Assembly (NCBI GenBank): GCA_017617615.1
Contig: JAFZVV010000004.1
Location: 6,532-70,531 of the forward strand
DNA: 64,000 bases
Source: Prevotella sp.
GTDB taxonomy: Bacteria; Bacteroidota; Bacteroidia; Bacteroidales; Bacteroidaceae
Reading direction: 5' to 3'
The position numbers and the translations under genes were made by a program. The notes below the pieces were generated by a model that worked only from the letters and a program-made list of their open reading frames with translations, made no database searches and was not told where the DNA came from. Position 1 is the stretch's first letter; each line of letters opens with the position of its first letter. Shown here piece after piece: positions 15,470 through 25,608 of this stretch.

Positions 15470-17398
15470 TTAGTAAATAACTTTATATGTCCACTCAGAC
15501 GCAGGAGTATTTTCATCCCATCCTGGGTTCTGCTTCATCTTATAATTCATCAGAGTCATCTGAGCCTGAGGCTTAGGCAAGAAACCATTGGTATCAGCGT
15601 AACGCTTTGCCCAAGAACAGGTCATGTGAGCCAAATTACGCTTAGCACTCTTCTGTCCAAGGCAAACAATCTGCTTGCCGTTCTGAGCCTGAAGAGCTTT
15701 GGCAGCGTATGAGTTTTCGCCTGAATTGATACCAGACCAGCGGCGCATATCGTTGAAACGAAGACCCTCGAGAGCGAACTCCCAACGACGCTCGTCCTGA
15801 ACAGCTTTCAAAGAATAACCTGTCTGAGGAACGCCTGCACGGGCCTGAACCATGTTCATCCACTGTGCTTCACCTGTGAGCTCGGTAAGCATCAGCAGGA
15901 CATCAGCATAACGCATCAGGTAGTAATCCTCGAAGTGGTCACCCTGCTGCTTGTTGTCAAGCGAACTGCTGGAATAGCCCTCGCACTGTGACCACCATGA
16001 GTCGTTGTCGGCAGCACAAGCGTCAAGGTTGACGTCAGCGTACTTCTTCACAGCATAGCCAGACTCCTCGTTGTCGTCCTTCTCATAAGTATAAGCTTCG
16101 AGCTCATTGTCGAGGTCGATCAGAGAACCGAGCTTACGGATGTCAGTGTAACCACCAGATCTTTCAGCGTCTGTCCAGTCGTCCCAGATGTTGCATGAAG
16201 GAGTACCCTGACCCCAGCCCTGGTTGAACGGATAGGTCTTGTCACGCTTACCATTGTCGTTGGTAGCACCATTACGAAGACCCCAGAAGCAAGAGAGATA
16301 GTTTGAATACATACGCGGGTTGTTGTAGGTACCACCAATGGCCCACTTAGAGGCATTCATAAACTGAATCTGGAAGATTTCCTCAGTGTTGCCGTTACCC
16401 ATGCCAGGCTGGTCGAAGCAGTTCTCGCGCTTCATGTCGGCAATGAAAGGATAAGCATGCGTACCTTCAAGGTTGCCGGTACCGTCTGCGTTATCGTGAG
16501 CCTCGTCCCAGAGCAGACTGTTGGAGTACTGCCAGAGTGAGCGGAAGTCCTCGCAGAGCTTGTAGCCACCGTTGGAAACGATGTCCCTCAAACCTTCAAC
16601 AACCTGGGCCTTTGCAATAGTACCGCCGGAGCAGCCTTCCTGTTCCACAAGGGTCATGGCAGCATCACCATTGGCAAGCTCACCGACTTTCTTATAGAAG
16701 CCAGCCCAGAACATCCATGCGCGGGCAATGAATGCCTCGGCAGCGAATTTGTCAGCATGACCTGAACCATTGGCCCTAACAGGCTTCATCAAGTTCTTGG
16801 CAGAAGTGAAGTCTGAAATGATCTGGGGATAGATGACCTCCTCGGCACTTACCTCCTCCCACATTTCTTCAGTAATGACAGTAGAGGTAATCAAAGGAAC
16901 ATCGCCATACAACTGGGTGAGCCACATGGTGTAGAGACCACGCATGAAGTAAGCCTCACCAAGCAACTGATCGCGCTGTGCTTTCTGAGCGTCAGTCCAC
17001 TCCACATTATCAATGGTCTCAATCTGGTTGTTGGCACGTGAAATACCACCATAGAGAAGGATGAAATCCTGTTCGTACTGGTTGGCACTGGCCGTTGTGA
17101 AATGATGCAACGACTTGGCCACATTGTCCTGCAAACCGCCACTACCGTAGCAGTCATCCGACATGAGCGACCACCAATAGAACGGATTATTCAAGATACC
17201 ACTTTGATCGCCGCCACCCAATGTATTCATGATACTGTAGGTAGCTGCATTCAACGCCTCAACATCTGCTGGCTTACCGGGGAAGGTAGCCGCAGTCAAC
17301 TCTGTCACACGCGGATCGGTGTCCAGCATGTCGTTACAGGCAGTAAACAAGGTTGCTGCCGACAAGACAACTAACGATGATAAAATATATTTCTTCAT
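15470..17398 (-). CDS. SusD/RagB-family surface lipoprotein
   Basis: 642 residues. Lipobox LFTAC (Cys21), then NDMLDTDPRVTEL. Helical TPR-like core with RDQLLGEAYFMRGLYTMWLTQLYGDVPLI near residue 150 and the C-terminal hallmark VQDERRWEFALEGLRFNDMRRW followed by a methionine/lysine-rich end (MKQNPGWDENTP). It binds substrate as the lid of the partner SusC. Gap to the upstream susC is 14 bases. Longer than the other SusD here (642 vs 535 residues). Substrate not predictable. Confidence 0.93.
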   Translation of the reverse strand: MKKYILSSLVVLSAATLFTACNDMLDTDPRVTELTAATFPGKPADVEALNAATYSIMNTLGGGDQSGILNNPFYWWSLMSDDCYGSGGLQDNVAKSLHHFTTASANQYEQDFILLYGGISRANNQIETIDNVEWTDAQKAQRDQLLGEAYFMRGLYTMWLTQLYGDVPLITSTVITEEMWEEVSAEEVIYPQIISDFTSAKNLMKPVRANGSGHADKFAAEAFIARAWMFWAGFYKKVGELANGDAAMTLVEQEGCSGGTIAKAQVVEGLRDIVSNGGYKLCEDFRSLWQYSNSLLWDEAHDNADGTGNLEGTHAYPFIADMKRENCFDQPGMGNGNTEEIFQIQFMNASKWAIGGTYNNPRMYSNYLSCFWGLRNGATNDNGKRDKTYPFNQGWGQGTPSCNIWDDWTDAERSGGYTDIRKLGSLIDLDNELEAYTYEKDDNEESGYAVKKYADVNLDACAADNDSWWSQCEGYSSSSLDNKQQGDHFEDYYLMRYADVLLMLTELTGEAQWMNMVQARAGVPQTGYSLKAVQDERRWEFALEGLRFNDMRRWSGINSGENSYAAKALQAQNGKQIVCLGQKSAKRNLAHMTCSWAKRYADTNGFLPKPQAQMTLMNYKMKQNPGWDENTPASEWTYKVIY

Positions 17399-17412
17399 GA
17401 TCTATTGTCGAA

Positions 17413-20400
17413 TTAGAATTTAATACTTGCACCTACCAGATATGTACGAGATGGTGGGTAGAGACCCAGGTCGATACCAGATGCCCAACCTGAACCACCA
17501 GCAGAGTTACCAACCTCAGGATCGAGGCCTGTGTAGCTGGTGAAGGTGTGGAGGTTCTGAGCCTGGACGTAGAGACGGAGCTGCTGGAACGGGCAACCCT
17601 TCCAGAGATGCTTGAAGTCGTAACCGAGGGTCACGGTCTTGATCTTGAAGTAGTCTGCATCCTCCATGTAACGGGTAGACACCCAGTTGGTGTTCTGGTG
17701 ACCAGTAGCAGAAATGCGTGGCTGGCTGTTTGAACTACCCTCGCCAACCCAACGATTCAGGATGGTGGTGTCGTAGTTCTGATAGGGAGCATCACTGTAT
17801 GAACGGTAAGAACGCATGATCTGCTGACCGAATGCACCTGCACCATTCACGGCGAAGTCGAAGCCCTTCCATGTGAAGCCGAGGTTCACGCCGAGCATGA
17901 TGTCGGGGTTAGGATTACCAATCTCATGGCGGTCGCAGTCATCACCTTCTGCGTAGGTGATCACGCCGTCACCATTCCAGTCATCCCAGATACAGTCACC
18001 GGGCTGTGCGTTGTCAAGAACAGCCTTTCCGGCCTGGCGGGCAGCATCAATCTGAGCCTGGTTCTGCCAGATGCCGCTGTAGGACATACCGAAGAAGTAG
18101 CCGATGGGCTTGCCTTCCTCTGCACGGTAGACGTACTCTGTACCCTGTGAGAGCACACCTGAAGGACCATTAATATAATGGTTGTCGTTGGCAATACGGG
18201 TTACCTTGTTCTTGTTGGTAGCAAAATTCACACCGATGTTGTAGCCGAAGTCGCTGCCGATTCTGTCGTTCCAGGTAAGGGCGAGCTCGATACCGGTATT
18301 CTCCACGTCACCACCATTGATGGCAGCAGGGTTGGTACCATAGATAGCAAGCAGGTTACCGCCGATGAGCCAGTCCTTCGTGGTCTTCTTATACCAGTCG
18401 AAGTTGACACCCAGACGGCTGCGGAGGAAACGAGCGTCGAAACCGAAGTCGAGCTGCTCAGAGGTCTCCCAGGTGAGGTCGGGGTTGGGCACGATGTTGG
18501 CGTAAGCACCTACGTTCGGGCTTCCTGCAACAGAAGTTGCCATGTCGGAACCGAACTTGTAACCAGCGTCGCCAGCCTCGCCTGACAGGGCGATGGTGGC
18601 AAGATACTGGTACTTGGAGATGTCCTTGTTACCATTCTGTCCCCAAGATGCACGGAGCTTGAAGAAGTCCAGCCAGCTGCTGGTGTTCTGCATGAAGGCC
18701 TCATTGCTGACAACCCAACCAACAGATACAGATGGGAAGATACCCCAGCGCTTGCCGTCAGTAAAGATACTTGAACCGTCGTAACGCAGGGTTGCGGTAG
18801 CCATATAAGTCTCATTCCAGTCCCAGCTCACACGGCCGAACCAAGAAGCGAGATACTCCTCATCATTGGGAGAGCCGGTAAGGGTGGCATCGGTAGCATT
18901 GACCAGTTTGATATTTGACAGCCAAGCAGAATCCCAGCCCTTCAGGGTTGCGAGCTGGTCGCCATAGTTCACCTTGTTGGAACCGCCGAGGTTCACGCTC
19001 CAGTCTGTGCTCTGGAAGCTCTGACCGACCATCGCGCTAATCTTGTGGCCACTGAAAACGGGGAGGTCGTAGGTGAGGGTGTTCTCGATAGACCAATTGC
19101 CACTCAACCAAGTGCTCTGACTTACACTATAAATAGGTGATGTAGCATTTCCATAACCAGACGAACGCGGTTCATTGAAGTTACGGTATGCGCCGGAACT
19201 CCAGCTGTAGTTGTACTGAGAACGGAATCGCAGACCCTTGATAGGCTGGATAGTCACGAAAGCAGTGGCACTGGCGCCGATGTTGCGGCTCTCGGCCATA
19301 GAGTTGAAGCCACCCTTCTTGAGGTTCTCCCATGGGTTGCTGAACAAAGAAGCGTTCCATCCCTGACCATATTTGACAACACCGTCAAAATCCTGATAAT
19401 AATAGATGTCGCCATTGTCAGCGTACTGGGGAACGAGAGGACAAGTCTGAAGCAAGCTGTGGATGTAGCTCCAGTACATGCCGTCCTCTGCCAGGTCGTG
19501 GCTCCGGGTGTAACCCAGAGAGATATTCTCGCCGATGGTGATGGCATCGAAGTCCTTCACTCTCAGGAGCACGTGGTCGCTGTTGATGCGGATGGTGTGG
19601 CGCTTGTAGAAAGAGGCCACATCAGCACCCATGATACCTTCGTTGCCGGTGTAGGTGTAGGACATGGCAAACTTGGAACGGTCAGTACCACCGGTCAAGG
19701 TCACGGAATGGTTCTGCTGGAGGGCATTCTCGTTCTCGAATGCACCCCACCAGTCAGTGCCTTCCCAACCTTTGGAAACCTTGGTGAGGATGTCGGCAGG
19801 AGCAAAGCCAGCCCAATCCATCTTTTGACCAGAAGTATTAAAGGTGTACTCATCGATAATCGTCATATATTGCTGGGCATTGAGCAACTGCGGGCGCTTG
19901 TAGGCGTTGGACCAACCAAAGGCGCCATTGTAGCTGAGCTCTATCTTACCAGCCTTACCCTGCCTGGTGGTAACGAGGATCACACCATTTGCAGCACGGG
20001 CACCATAGATGGCGGCGGAGGCAGCATCCTTGAGGACGTCGATGCTCTCGATGTCGTTCGGGTTGATGCCGTCGAGGCTACCACCTGCTACACCGTCAAT
20101 CACATAAAGAGGAGTAGCATTACCTGTGGTACCGATACCACGGATGTAAACCTTGTAACCCTTACCTGGCTGTGAGGAACTCTGGGTGATCTGCACACCG
20201 GGGGTGCTTGACTGCATGGCCTCGAGTGCGTTGGTGGTGTTCAGTTTGGCGATGTCCTCACCCTTTACCTGAACAGTGGCACCTGTCACCAGTTTCTTCT
20301 TCATCGTACCATAACCGATGACAACCACGTCGTTCAGGGAAGTAGCGTCTTCCCTCAGCGTGACCTGGATGTTGTTGCGGCCCTGCACGTTGACGGTCTC

Positions 20401-20649
20401 AGTGACATAGCCAACATAAGAAATCAACAGTGTGGCATTGCTGGCAGCCTCCACACTGAAATTACCTTCGAAGTCGGTGATAGCACCTGTCTTGGCACCC
20501 TGCACTTGCACGGTTGCACCAATGACTGGTTCACCCGCTTCGTCAATTACCGTTCCTTTAACGGTGCCCTGAGCCAGCGCTCCCATTGGGAACAAACAGA
20601 GCAGGAACAGAAACACTAACGGCTTTTGTAGTGACTTAATATTCCACAT
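17413..20649 (-). CDS. SusC/RagA-family TonB-dependent receptor, full-length
   Basis: 1078 residues. Signal peptide to ALAQ (26/27), N-terminal carboxypeptidase-regulatory-like domain at ~28-100 (VKGTVIDEAGEPVIGATVQV, GNFSVEA, ISYVGYV), a TonB-box-like DVVVIGYGTMKKK, plug at ~120-235 (DPxx: TPLYVIDG, DIESIDVLKDAASAAIYGARAANGVILVTTRQG), and a barrel ending VGASIKF. It imports a ligand captured by the SusD partner. First gene of the operon. Upstream is a TAATTTTG box. No ECF sigma/anti-sigma or hybrid two-component regulator is adjacent, so the inducing signal is not evident. Confidence 0.95.
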   Translation of the reverse strand: MWNIKSLQKPLVFLFLLCLFPMGALAQGTVKGTVIDEAGEPVIGATVQVQGAKTGAITDFEGNFSVEAASNATLLISYVGYVTETVNVQGRNNIQVTLREDATSLNDVVVIGYGTMKKKLVTGATVQVKGEDIAKLNTTNALEAMQSSTPGVQITQSSSQPGKGYKVYIRGIGTTGNATPLYVIDGVAGGSLDGINPNDIESIDVLKDAASAAIYGARAANGVILVTTRQGKAGKIELSYNGAFGWSNAYKRPQLLNAQQYMTIIDEYTFNTSGQKMDWAGFAPADILTKVSKGWEGTDWWGAFENENALQQNHSVTLTGGTDRSKFAMSYTYTGNEGIMGADVASFYKRHTIRINSDHVLLRVKDFDAITIGENISLGYTRSHDLAEDGMYWSYIHSLLQTCPLVPQYADNGDIYYYQDFDGVVKYGQGWNASLFSNPWENLKKGGFNSMAESRNIGASATAFVTIQPIKGLRFRSQYNYSWSSGAYRNFNEPRSSGYGNATSPIYSVSQSTWLSGNWSIENTLTYDLPVFSGHKISAMVGQSFQSTDWSVNLGGSNKVNYGDQLATLKGWDSAWLSNIKLVNATDATLTGSPNDEEYLASWFGRVSWDWNETYMATATLRYDGSSIFTDGKRWGIFPSVSVGWVVSNEAFMQNTSSWLDFFKLRASWGQNGNKDISKYQYLATIALSGEAGDAGYKFGSDMATSVAGSPNVGAYANIVPNPDLTWETSEQLDFGFDARFLRSRLGVNFDWYKKTTKDWLIGGNLLAIYGTNPAAINGGDVENTGIELALTWNDRIGSDFGYNIGVNFATNKNKVTRIANDNHYINGPSGVLSQGTEYVYRAEEGKPIGYFFGMSYSGIWQNQAQIDAARQAGKAVLDNAQPGDCIWDDWNGDGVITYAEGDDCDRHEIGNPNPDIMLGVNLGFTWKGFDFAVNGAGAFGQQIMRSYRSYSDAPYQNYDTTILNRWVGEGSSNSQPRISATGHQNTNWVSTRYMEDADYFKIKTVTLGYDFKHLWKGCPFQQLRLYVQAQNLHTFTSYTGLDPEVGNSAGGSGWASGIDLGLYPPSRTYLVGASIKF

Positions 20650-20962
20650 GGTTCATAAATATAAATTAGTTAAGTAAAAAAAATGGAATTTCTGTACTTA
20701 AAAATGGTTTTATTAGGTTTTATTACATAAAAATGCGATTGTCCAAATTACGACGGTGCAAAATTACCACAATTATTATAGAAGGGTATTATCATTTGTT
20801 ACATGGTCTTTTTGAAAAGTAACAACATTGTTAAAAACCCACCCCCACAAATAGAGTGAAGGAATTACCGTGGATTCTTGCCTAAAGATTGTCTGAAGAC
20901 GAATCATTGCAATGTTATCTTGTCGAAACAGGAAAAACTATTCCCTCTCCCAGCAGGAGCAT
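20650..20962. other. Intergenic region between susC and recA
   Basis: 313 bases. A TAATTTTG box on the - strand (20766-20759), about 110 bases upstream of the susC ATG, is the likely -7 element; I see no TTTG at the right distance. The recA-proximal part has no convincing terminator hairpin and no gene. Confidence 0.4.
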
Positions 20963-21985
20963 CTATCCATTCGACAGCACCTGCATGATTTTTGTCTCAA
21001 TCTCGTCGCAAAGTTCGGGGTTGTCACGGAGCATGGCCTTGGTCGCATCACGGCCTTGCGCCAACCGGGTGCCCTCATAAGAGAACCATGACCCGCTCTT
21101 CTGAATGATGCCGTGCTCGACACCGAGGTCTACCAGTTCACCATATTTCGAGATTCCCTCGCCGAAGAGGATTTCGAACTCAGCCTTACGGAAGGGCGGC
21201 GCCACCTTGTTCTTCACCACCTTCACGCGCACGTGCGTGCCAATGGCCTGGTCGCCGTCTTTCAGGGTGGTGACTCGCCGGATGTCGAGGCGCACGCTGG
21301 CGTAGAACTTCAAGGCGTTGCCACCGGTGGTGGTCTCGGGGTTGCCGAACATCACGCCGATTTTCTCACGTAGCTGGTTGATGAAGATGCATGTGGTGTT
21401 GGTGCGGCTGATGTTGGCGGTGAGTTTACGGAGAGCCTGGCTCATCAGTCGGGCGTGCAATCCCACCTTATTCTCACCCATGTCGCCGTCGATTTCCGAT
21501 TTTGGCGTGAGCGCTGCCACGGAGTCGACCACAAGCACGTCGATGGCAGACGAACGGATGAGTTGGTCGGCAATCTCGAGGGCCTGCTCACCATTGTCGG
21601 GCTGCGATATCCAGAGGTTGTCGACGTCGACGCCCAGTTTCTCGGCATAGAAACGGTCGAAAGCATGCTCGGCATCGATGAAAGCGGCAATGCCCCCTCT
21701 CTTCTGTGCCTCGGCGATGACATGTATGGCCAGGGTAGTCTTTCCCGACGACTCCGGTCCGAAAATCTCGATGATGCGTCCGCGTGGCAGTCCACCCACG
21801 CCGAGAGCGGCATTCAGTCCGATACTGCCGGTGGGGATGACATCGACGTTCTCTATCTTCTCGTCGCCCAGTTTCATGATGGCGCCCTTACCGAAATCTT
21901 TTTCTATCTTGGCCATGGTGGCCTGCAAGGCTTTCAGTTTACCGTCCTTGCTGTTGTCTTCTTGCTCAATTTCTTTCTTTGCCAT
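20963..21985 (-). CDS. recA: RecA recombinase
   Basis: 340 residues, full length. Walker [10 protein letters not shown] at ~75, Walker [10 protein letters not shown], loop L2 region [24 protein letters not shown], and the C-terminal DNA-binding region ending VLSNG. It forms filaments on single-stranded DNA for strand exchange and repair, and drives LexA-type self-cleavage where present. It lies 51 bases downstream of the carboxynorspermidine dehydrogenase gene on the same strand and probably shares its transcript. No recX follows. Confidence 0.98.
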   Translation of the reverse strand: MAKKEIEQEDNSKDGKLKALQATMAKIEKDFGKGAIMKLGDEKIENVDVIPTGSIGLNAALGVGGLPRGRIIEIFGPESSGKTTLAIHVIAEAQKRGGIAAFIDAEHAFDRFYAEKLGVDVDNLWISQPDNGEQALEIADQLIRSSAIDVLVVDSVAALTPKSEIDGDMGENKVGLHARLMSQALRKLTANISRTNTTCIFINQLREKIGVMFGNPETTTGGNALKFYASVRLDIRRVTTLKDGDQAIGTHVRVKVVKNKVAPPFRKAEFEILFGEGISKYGELVDLGVEHGIIQKSGSWFSYEGTRLAQGRDATKAMLRDNPELCDEIETKIMQVLSNG

Positions 21986-22036
21986 TGTATTACACCTTAT
22001 TTAATATATAAAGAAGAGTTCTTTTACATTTCTTTA

Positions 22037-23275
22037 TTAGAGTTCCAGGTCACCGTCGAACACTTCGTGCCAAGGCAGGCCTTTCTCGTTGAGCAGTGCC
22101 ATGAATGGGTCGGGGTCGAACTCCTCTACATTCCACACCCCCGGTTTCTTCCACAGTCCCTTGAGCAGGAGCATGGCTCCGATCATGGCAGGCACACCGG
22201 TGGTATAGCTCACGCCCTGCATACCCGTTTCTTGGTATGCTGCCTGGTGCGAGCAGTTGTTGTAAACATAGTAGGTGCGCTCCTTGCCATCTTTCACGCC
22301 CCTGATGCGGCAACCGATGCTCGTCTCGCCCTCGTAGTTCTCGCCCAGGTCTTGCGGATTGGGAAGCACAGCCTTGAGGAACTGCAAGGGCACGATTTTC
22401 ACGCGCACGTTCTTCTCGGGGTCATCGGCCAGCGGAGCGTTGTATTCCACCTCATCGATACGTGTCATGCCGATGTTCTGCATCACTTCCAGGTGTTTGA
22501 GGTATTGCTCTCCGAAAGTCATCCAGAAGCGGGCGAGACGTATGGTGGGATAGTTCTTCACCAGGCTCTCCAATTCCTCGTGGTGCATGAGGTAGCTCTC
22601 CCTCGGGCCGATATTGGGATATGTGAGTGGCTGGTGCACGCTCAGCGGGTCGGTCTCTATCCATTCGCCATCCTTATAGTAGAGTCCCTTTTGGGTAATC
22701 TCGCGGATATTGATTTCAGGGTTGAAGTTGGTGGCAAAAGCCTTATGATGGTCGCCGGCATTGCAGTCGACGATGTCGAGCGTGTGAATCTCGTCGAAGT
22801 GGTGCTTGGCAGCGTAGGCGGTATAGATACCGCTCACACCCGGGTCGAAGCCGCACCCCAGGATGGCGCACAGTCCGGCCTGTTCGAAGCGCTCCTTGTA
22901 TGCCCACTGCCAGGAATACTCGAAATGGGCCTCGTCGCGTGGCTCATAGTTGGCGGTGTCGAGATAGTGGCATCCGCAAGCCAGACAAGCCTCCATGATG
23001 GTGAGGTCTTGGTAGGGTAATGCCAGGTTGACCACCAGTTCGGGCTTGTATTCGCTAAGGAGTGTTTTCAGTTGCTCCACGTCGTCGGCATCTACCTGCG
23101 CCGTCTTGATGTCGAGGGTGTATCCTGCCTTGTGAATATCGGCCACGATCTTGTCGCATTTGGCCTTGGTGCGGCTGGCAATCATGAATTCAGTGAACAC
23201 GTCGGCATTCTGCGCGATCTTGAATGCTGCCACGGTGGCGACACCACCGGCGCCTATCATCAATACTTTGCTCAT
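22037..23275 (-). CDS. Carboxynorspermidine/carboxyspermidine dehydrogenase (saccharopine dehydrogenase family)
   Basis: 412 residues. N-terminal Rossmann fold with GAGGVATVAAFKIAQ. Characteristic stretches include YLDTANYEPRDEAHFEYSWQWAY, LGCGFDPGVSGIYTAYAAKHHFDEI and TYPNIGPRESYLMHHEELESL. Family enzymes with this length and these motifs condense aspartate semialdehyde with putrescine or diaminopropane in the alternative (nor)spermidine pathway used by many gut Bacteroidetes; a saccharopine dehydrogenase role in lysine metabolism is less likely. The decarboxylase partner (nspC) is not in the window. Between a conserved small protein and recA. Confidence 0.85.
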   Translation of the reverse strand: MSKVLMIGAGGVATVAAFKIAQNADVFTEFMIASRTKAKCDKIVADIHKAGYTLDIKTAQVDADDVEQLKTLLSEYKPELVVNLALPYQDLTIMEACLACGCHYLDTANYEPRDEAHFEYSWQWAYKERFEQAGLCAILGCGFDPGVSGIYTAYAAKHHFDEIHTLDIVDCNAGDHHKAFATNFNPEINIREITQKGLYYKDGEWIETDPLSVHQPLTYPNIGPRESYLMHHEELESLVKNYPTIRLARFWMTFGEQYLKHLEVMQNIGMTRIDEVEYNAPLADDPEKNVRVKIVPLQFLKAVLPNPQDLGENYEGETSIGCRIRGVKDGKERTYYVYNNCSHQAAYQETGMQGVSYTTGVPAMIGAMLLLKGLWKKPGVWNVEEFDPDPFMALLNEKGLPWHEVFDGDLEL

Positions 23276-23328
23276 TTGTTATGGTTTTAATGGTAATCGA
23301 TTGTATGTCTTGAAAAAGATGTTGTGTT

Positions 23329-23898
23329 CTACAGTTCATCGGCCCGGATACCCAGCGCGCTCATGAGCGAATAGCCCAGGATTTCCTGCCGGAAATTACC
23401 ACCGGGCATGGGTTGCATGGCGAGCACGGTGACCCGTTTGTCGTCTCCCACCTGACGGAGTGCGTGACGCACGGCATCATAATCGGCCTCGTCGGGCACG
23501 ATGATGAGCCGTTTCACCTCCTTGGCAGTTGCACAAAGCGCAACCATATCGACAAGCAGCTGCCCGCGCCCCACGATATCCTGTTCGCTGAAGGTGTTGA
23601 TGACAAACTCTCCCAAATTGTCTGAAAAGGCTTTCCCGTTGAGTTCGTTTTCAAAGCCGTTAGGAGTGAAATAATCCATGTCCTTCTTCGTCTTGCCATG
23701 AACGAGGGCCACCTGGGTCTGCTGCTGCCCTTCCCTCACCCCACCGTCGAGTGCCAGGCAGTCGATCCATCTCGCCAGGTCGGCATTGGGGATTCGCCGC
23801 CCGAGCATCCGCTCAAAGTTCACGATGAGATCGAAGGTCACCTTGTCCACGAAATCAGCATCCACGACAATCATATTGTCGCAATCTACCGTTGGCAT
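23329..23898 (-). CDS. Conserved Bacteroidetes protein (DUF6621-like)
   Basis: 189 residues from ATG 23898; an ATG at 23916 (195 residues) is possible but would lie almost on the transcription start predicted from TACCTTTG at 23929-23922. The sequence MIVVDADFVDKVTFDLIVNFERMLGRRIPNADLARWIDCLALDGG and the end RQEILGYSLMSALGIRADEL resemble a conserved Bacteroidetes family that I recall as DUF6621. No membrane segment or catalytic motif is visible. It is followed 53 bases later by the polyamine dehydrogenase gene. Function unknown. Confidence 0.7.
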   Translation of the reverse strand: MPTVDCDNMIVVDADFVDKVTFDLIVNFERMLGRRIPNADLARWIDCLALDGGVREGQQQTQVALVHGKTKKDMDYFTPNGFENELNGKAFSDNLGEFVINTFSEQDIVGRGQLLVDMVALCATAKEVKRLIIVPDEADYDAVRHALRQVGDDKRVTVLAMQPMPGGNFRQEILGYSLMSALGIRADEL

Positions 23899-23921
23899 GG
23901 TGGAGTTATTGTTCATAGGGA

Positions 23922-24139
23922 CAAAGGTACGATTAAGCGAGCAAAAAACCAAATGAATTTCTGTTTTTTCGAGCGGCAGTACCTTCGACGCAGTCAAAGG
24001 TATGCTATAAGCGAGCAAAAAACCAAATGAATTTGTGTTTTTTCGAGCGGTAGTACCTTCGACGCAGTCAAAGGTATGCACTAAGCGAGCAAAAATCCAA
24101 ACGAATTTGGAATTTTTCGAGCGGTAGTACCTTTTAAAG
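23922..24139. repeat. Three tandem copies of a 74-bp repeat carrying promoter motifs and hairpins
   Basis: The core AAGCGAGCAAAAAWCCAAA recurs at 23935, 24009 and 24083 (period 74). Each unit has CAAAGGTA (23922, 23995, 24069), which reads TACCTTTG on the - strand, a -7 consensus. It also has an A-tract/T-tract stem in the CGAGC...GCTCG style around CAAATGAATTTG. At the two unit junctions TACCTTCGAC and GTCAAAGGTA form a 10-bp inverted repeat (9 of 10 pairs) with a 3-base loop. The array fills most of the gap between the divergent DUF6621-like gene and nhaD. A diverged relative lies at 63800. Confidence 0.8.
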
Positions 24140-24213
24140 TGTAGGACGAAACACGGGGCAAAGATTTACGGAAAAAAAACGCCTTTACCTGAACATATTT
24201 ATAATAATAGTCT

Positions 24214-24221
24214 TACCTTTG
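24214..24221 (+). promoter_or_regulatory. Likely -7 element of nhaD
   Basis: TACCTTTG fits TAnnTTTG and is 55 bases before the nhaD ATG. No good TTTG is seen 19-21 bases upstream. Confidence 0.5.
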
Positions 24222-24276
24222 CCCTTGCTTAGCGAAAGTAAGTCATGTATACAGAAAAACAACAAAAATCATTGAT

Positions 24277-25608
24277 ATGAATTCCCTGACCATCGCGATT
24301 GTTATCGTATTTATCTTCGGCTATCTGTGCATAGCCCTGGAGAGCGTGACGAAAATCAACAAGGCTGCCATCGCCTTGCTGATGTGTGTATTCTGTTGGA
24401 CATTGTTCATGCTGTCGCCCACGACGTTCTATCCCGACGTAGCAGCTCCGGAAGTAGTGCACAAGGTGGCGGAGGTGATAGAGCACCACTTGGGCGATGC
24501 TGGCGGCACCCTCTTCTTCCTGATGGGTGCCATGACCATCGTAGAGATTGTCGACTCCAATGGTGGTTTCAATTTCGTCCGTGATGCCATCAAGACCCGC
24601 TCGAAACGCAAGCTGATGTGGCGCATGGCCTTCATGACTTTCTTCCTCTCCGCCATCCTCGACAACCTCACTACCTCGATCGTGATGATCATGGTTCTTC
24701 GCAAACTGGTTCAGAACCGTCAGGACCGTCTGATCTACGCTGCCATGGTCGTAATCGCAGCCAACTCCGGAGGTGCCTTCTCGCCTATCGGCGACGTGAC
24801 CACAATCATGCTGTGGATAAAAGGGGTTATCACCACACAGGGTGTGCTTTCCGAGATATTCATCCCATCGCTGGTGTCGATGCTCGTGCCGGTGTTCATC
24901 CTCCAGTACTCGCTGAAAGGGAAGTTCGACAAATCGCAGAACCTTCCTCCCGCAGAAGTGAGTCAGTTCACCCAGCGGCAGCGCGACATCATCTTCTGGC
25001 TGGGTGTGGGCGGACTGGTATTCGTGCCTATCTTCAAGACGCTGACCCACTTGCCGCCGTTCATGGGTATCTTGCTGGTACTGGGTTTGCTGTGGACCAC
25101 CACGGAGATTTTCCACCACAACACCGATGAGGATGATACGATGGCGAAGCGTGTGAGCGACCTGCTCTCACGCATCGACCTCAGCACCATCATGTTCTTC
25201 CTCGGCATCCTCATGGCCGTGGCCGTGCTGCAGGAGATTGGCGTACTCACATCGCTCGGACAGTCGCTCGACAAGATGTCGGGAGGTAACCACTACCTCG
25301 TCACCGGCATCATCGGCGTGCTCTCCTCGATCGTCGACAACGTGCCACTGGTGGCGGGATGCATGGGCATGTATCCCGTGGCAGAAATGGGCGACATGGC
25401 CGTCGACGGCATCTTCTGGCAGTTGCTCGCCTACTGTGCCGGCGTTGGTGGTTCGATGCTCATCATTGGCAGTGCCGCCGGTGTGGTGGTAATGGGCTTG
25501 GAGAAGATTACCTTCGGGTGGTACATGAAACGCATCACCTGGATTGTCTTTGTGGGTTATCTGGCCGGCATGTTCTCCTATTGGCTCCTGCGCACCTTTA
25601 TTTTCTGA
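24277..25608 (+). CDS. nhaD: NhaD-type Na+/H+ antiporter
   Basis: 443 residues with about 12 hydrophobic segments. NhaD/ArsB-superfamily features: LFFLMGAMTIVEIVDSNGGF, SAILDNLTTSIVMIMVLRKL with Asp-Asn-Leu-Thr, ANSGGAFSPIGDVTTIMLW, and a second half with SSIVDNVPLVAGCMGMY repeating the DNxP theme. It exchanges Na+ for H+ across the inner membrane. Its last 31 bases overlap the 3' end of the convergent EamA gene. It fits with a Na+-pumping-type pyrophosphatase elsewhere in the window. Confidence 0.92.
   Translation: MNSLTIAIVIVFIFGYLCIALESVTKINKAAIALLMCVFCWTLFMLSPTTFYPDVAAPEVVHKVAEVIEHHLGDAGGTLFFLMGAMTIVEIVDSNGGFNFVRDAIKTRSKRKLMWRMAFMTFFLSAILDNLTTSIVMIMVLRKLVQNRQDRLIYAAMVVIAANSGGAFSPIGDVTTIMLWIKGVITTQGVLSEIFIPSLVSMLVPVFILQYSLKGKFDKSQNLPPAEVSQFTQRQRDIIFWLGVGGLVFVPIFKTLTHLPPFMGILLVLGLLWTTTEIFHHNTDEDDTMAKRVSDLLSRIDLSTIMFFLGILMAVAVLQEIGVLTSLGQSLDKMSGGNHYLVTGIIGVLSSIVDNVPLVAGCMGMYPVAEMGDMAVDGIFWQLLAYCAGVGGSMLIIGSAAGVVVMGLEKITFGWYMKRITWIVFVGYLAGMFSYWLLRTFIF

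Noticed and set aside
21455..23020. 521-codon open frame on the + strand
   Set aside because: It is antisense to recA and the polyamine dehydrogenase, both with full family motifs; its length follows from codon bias on the other strand.
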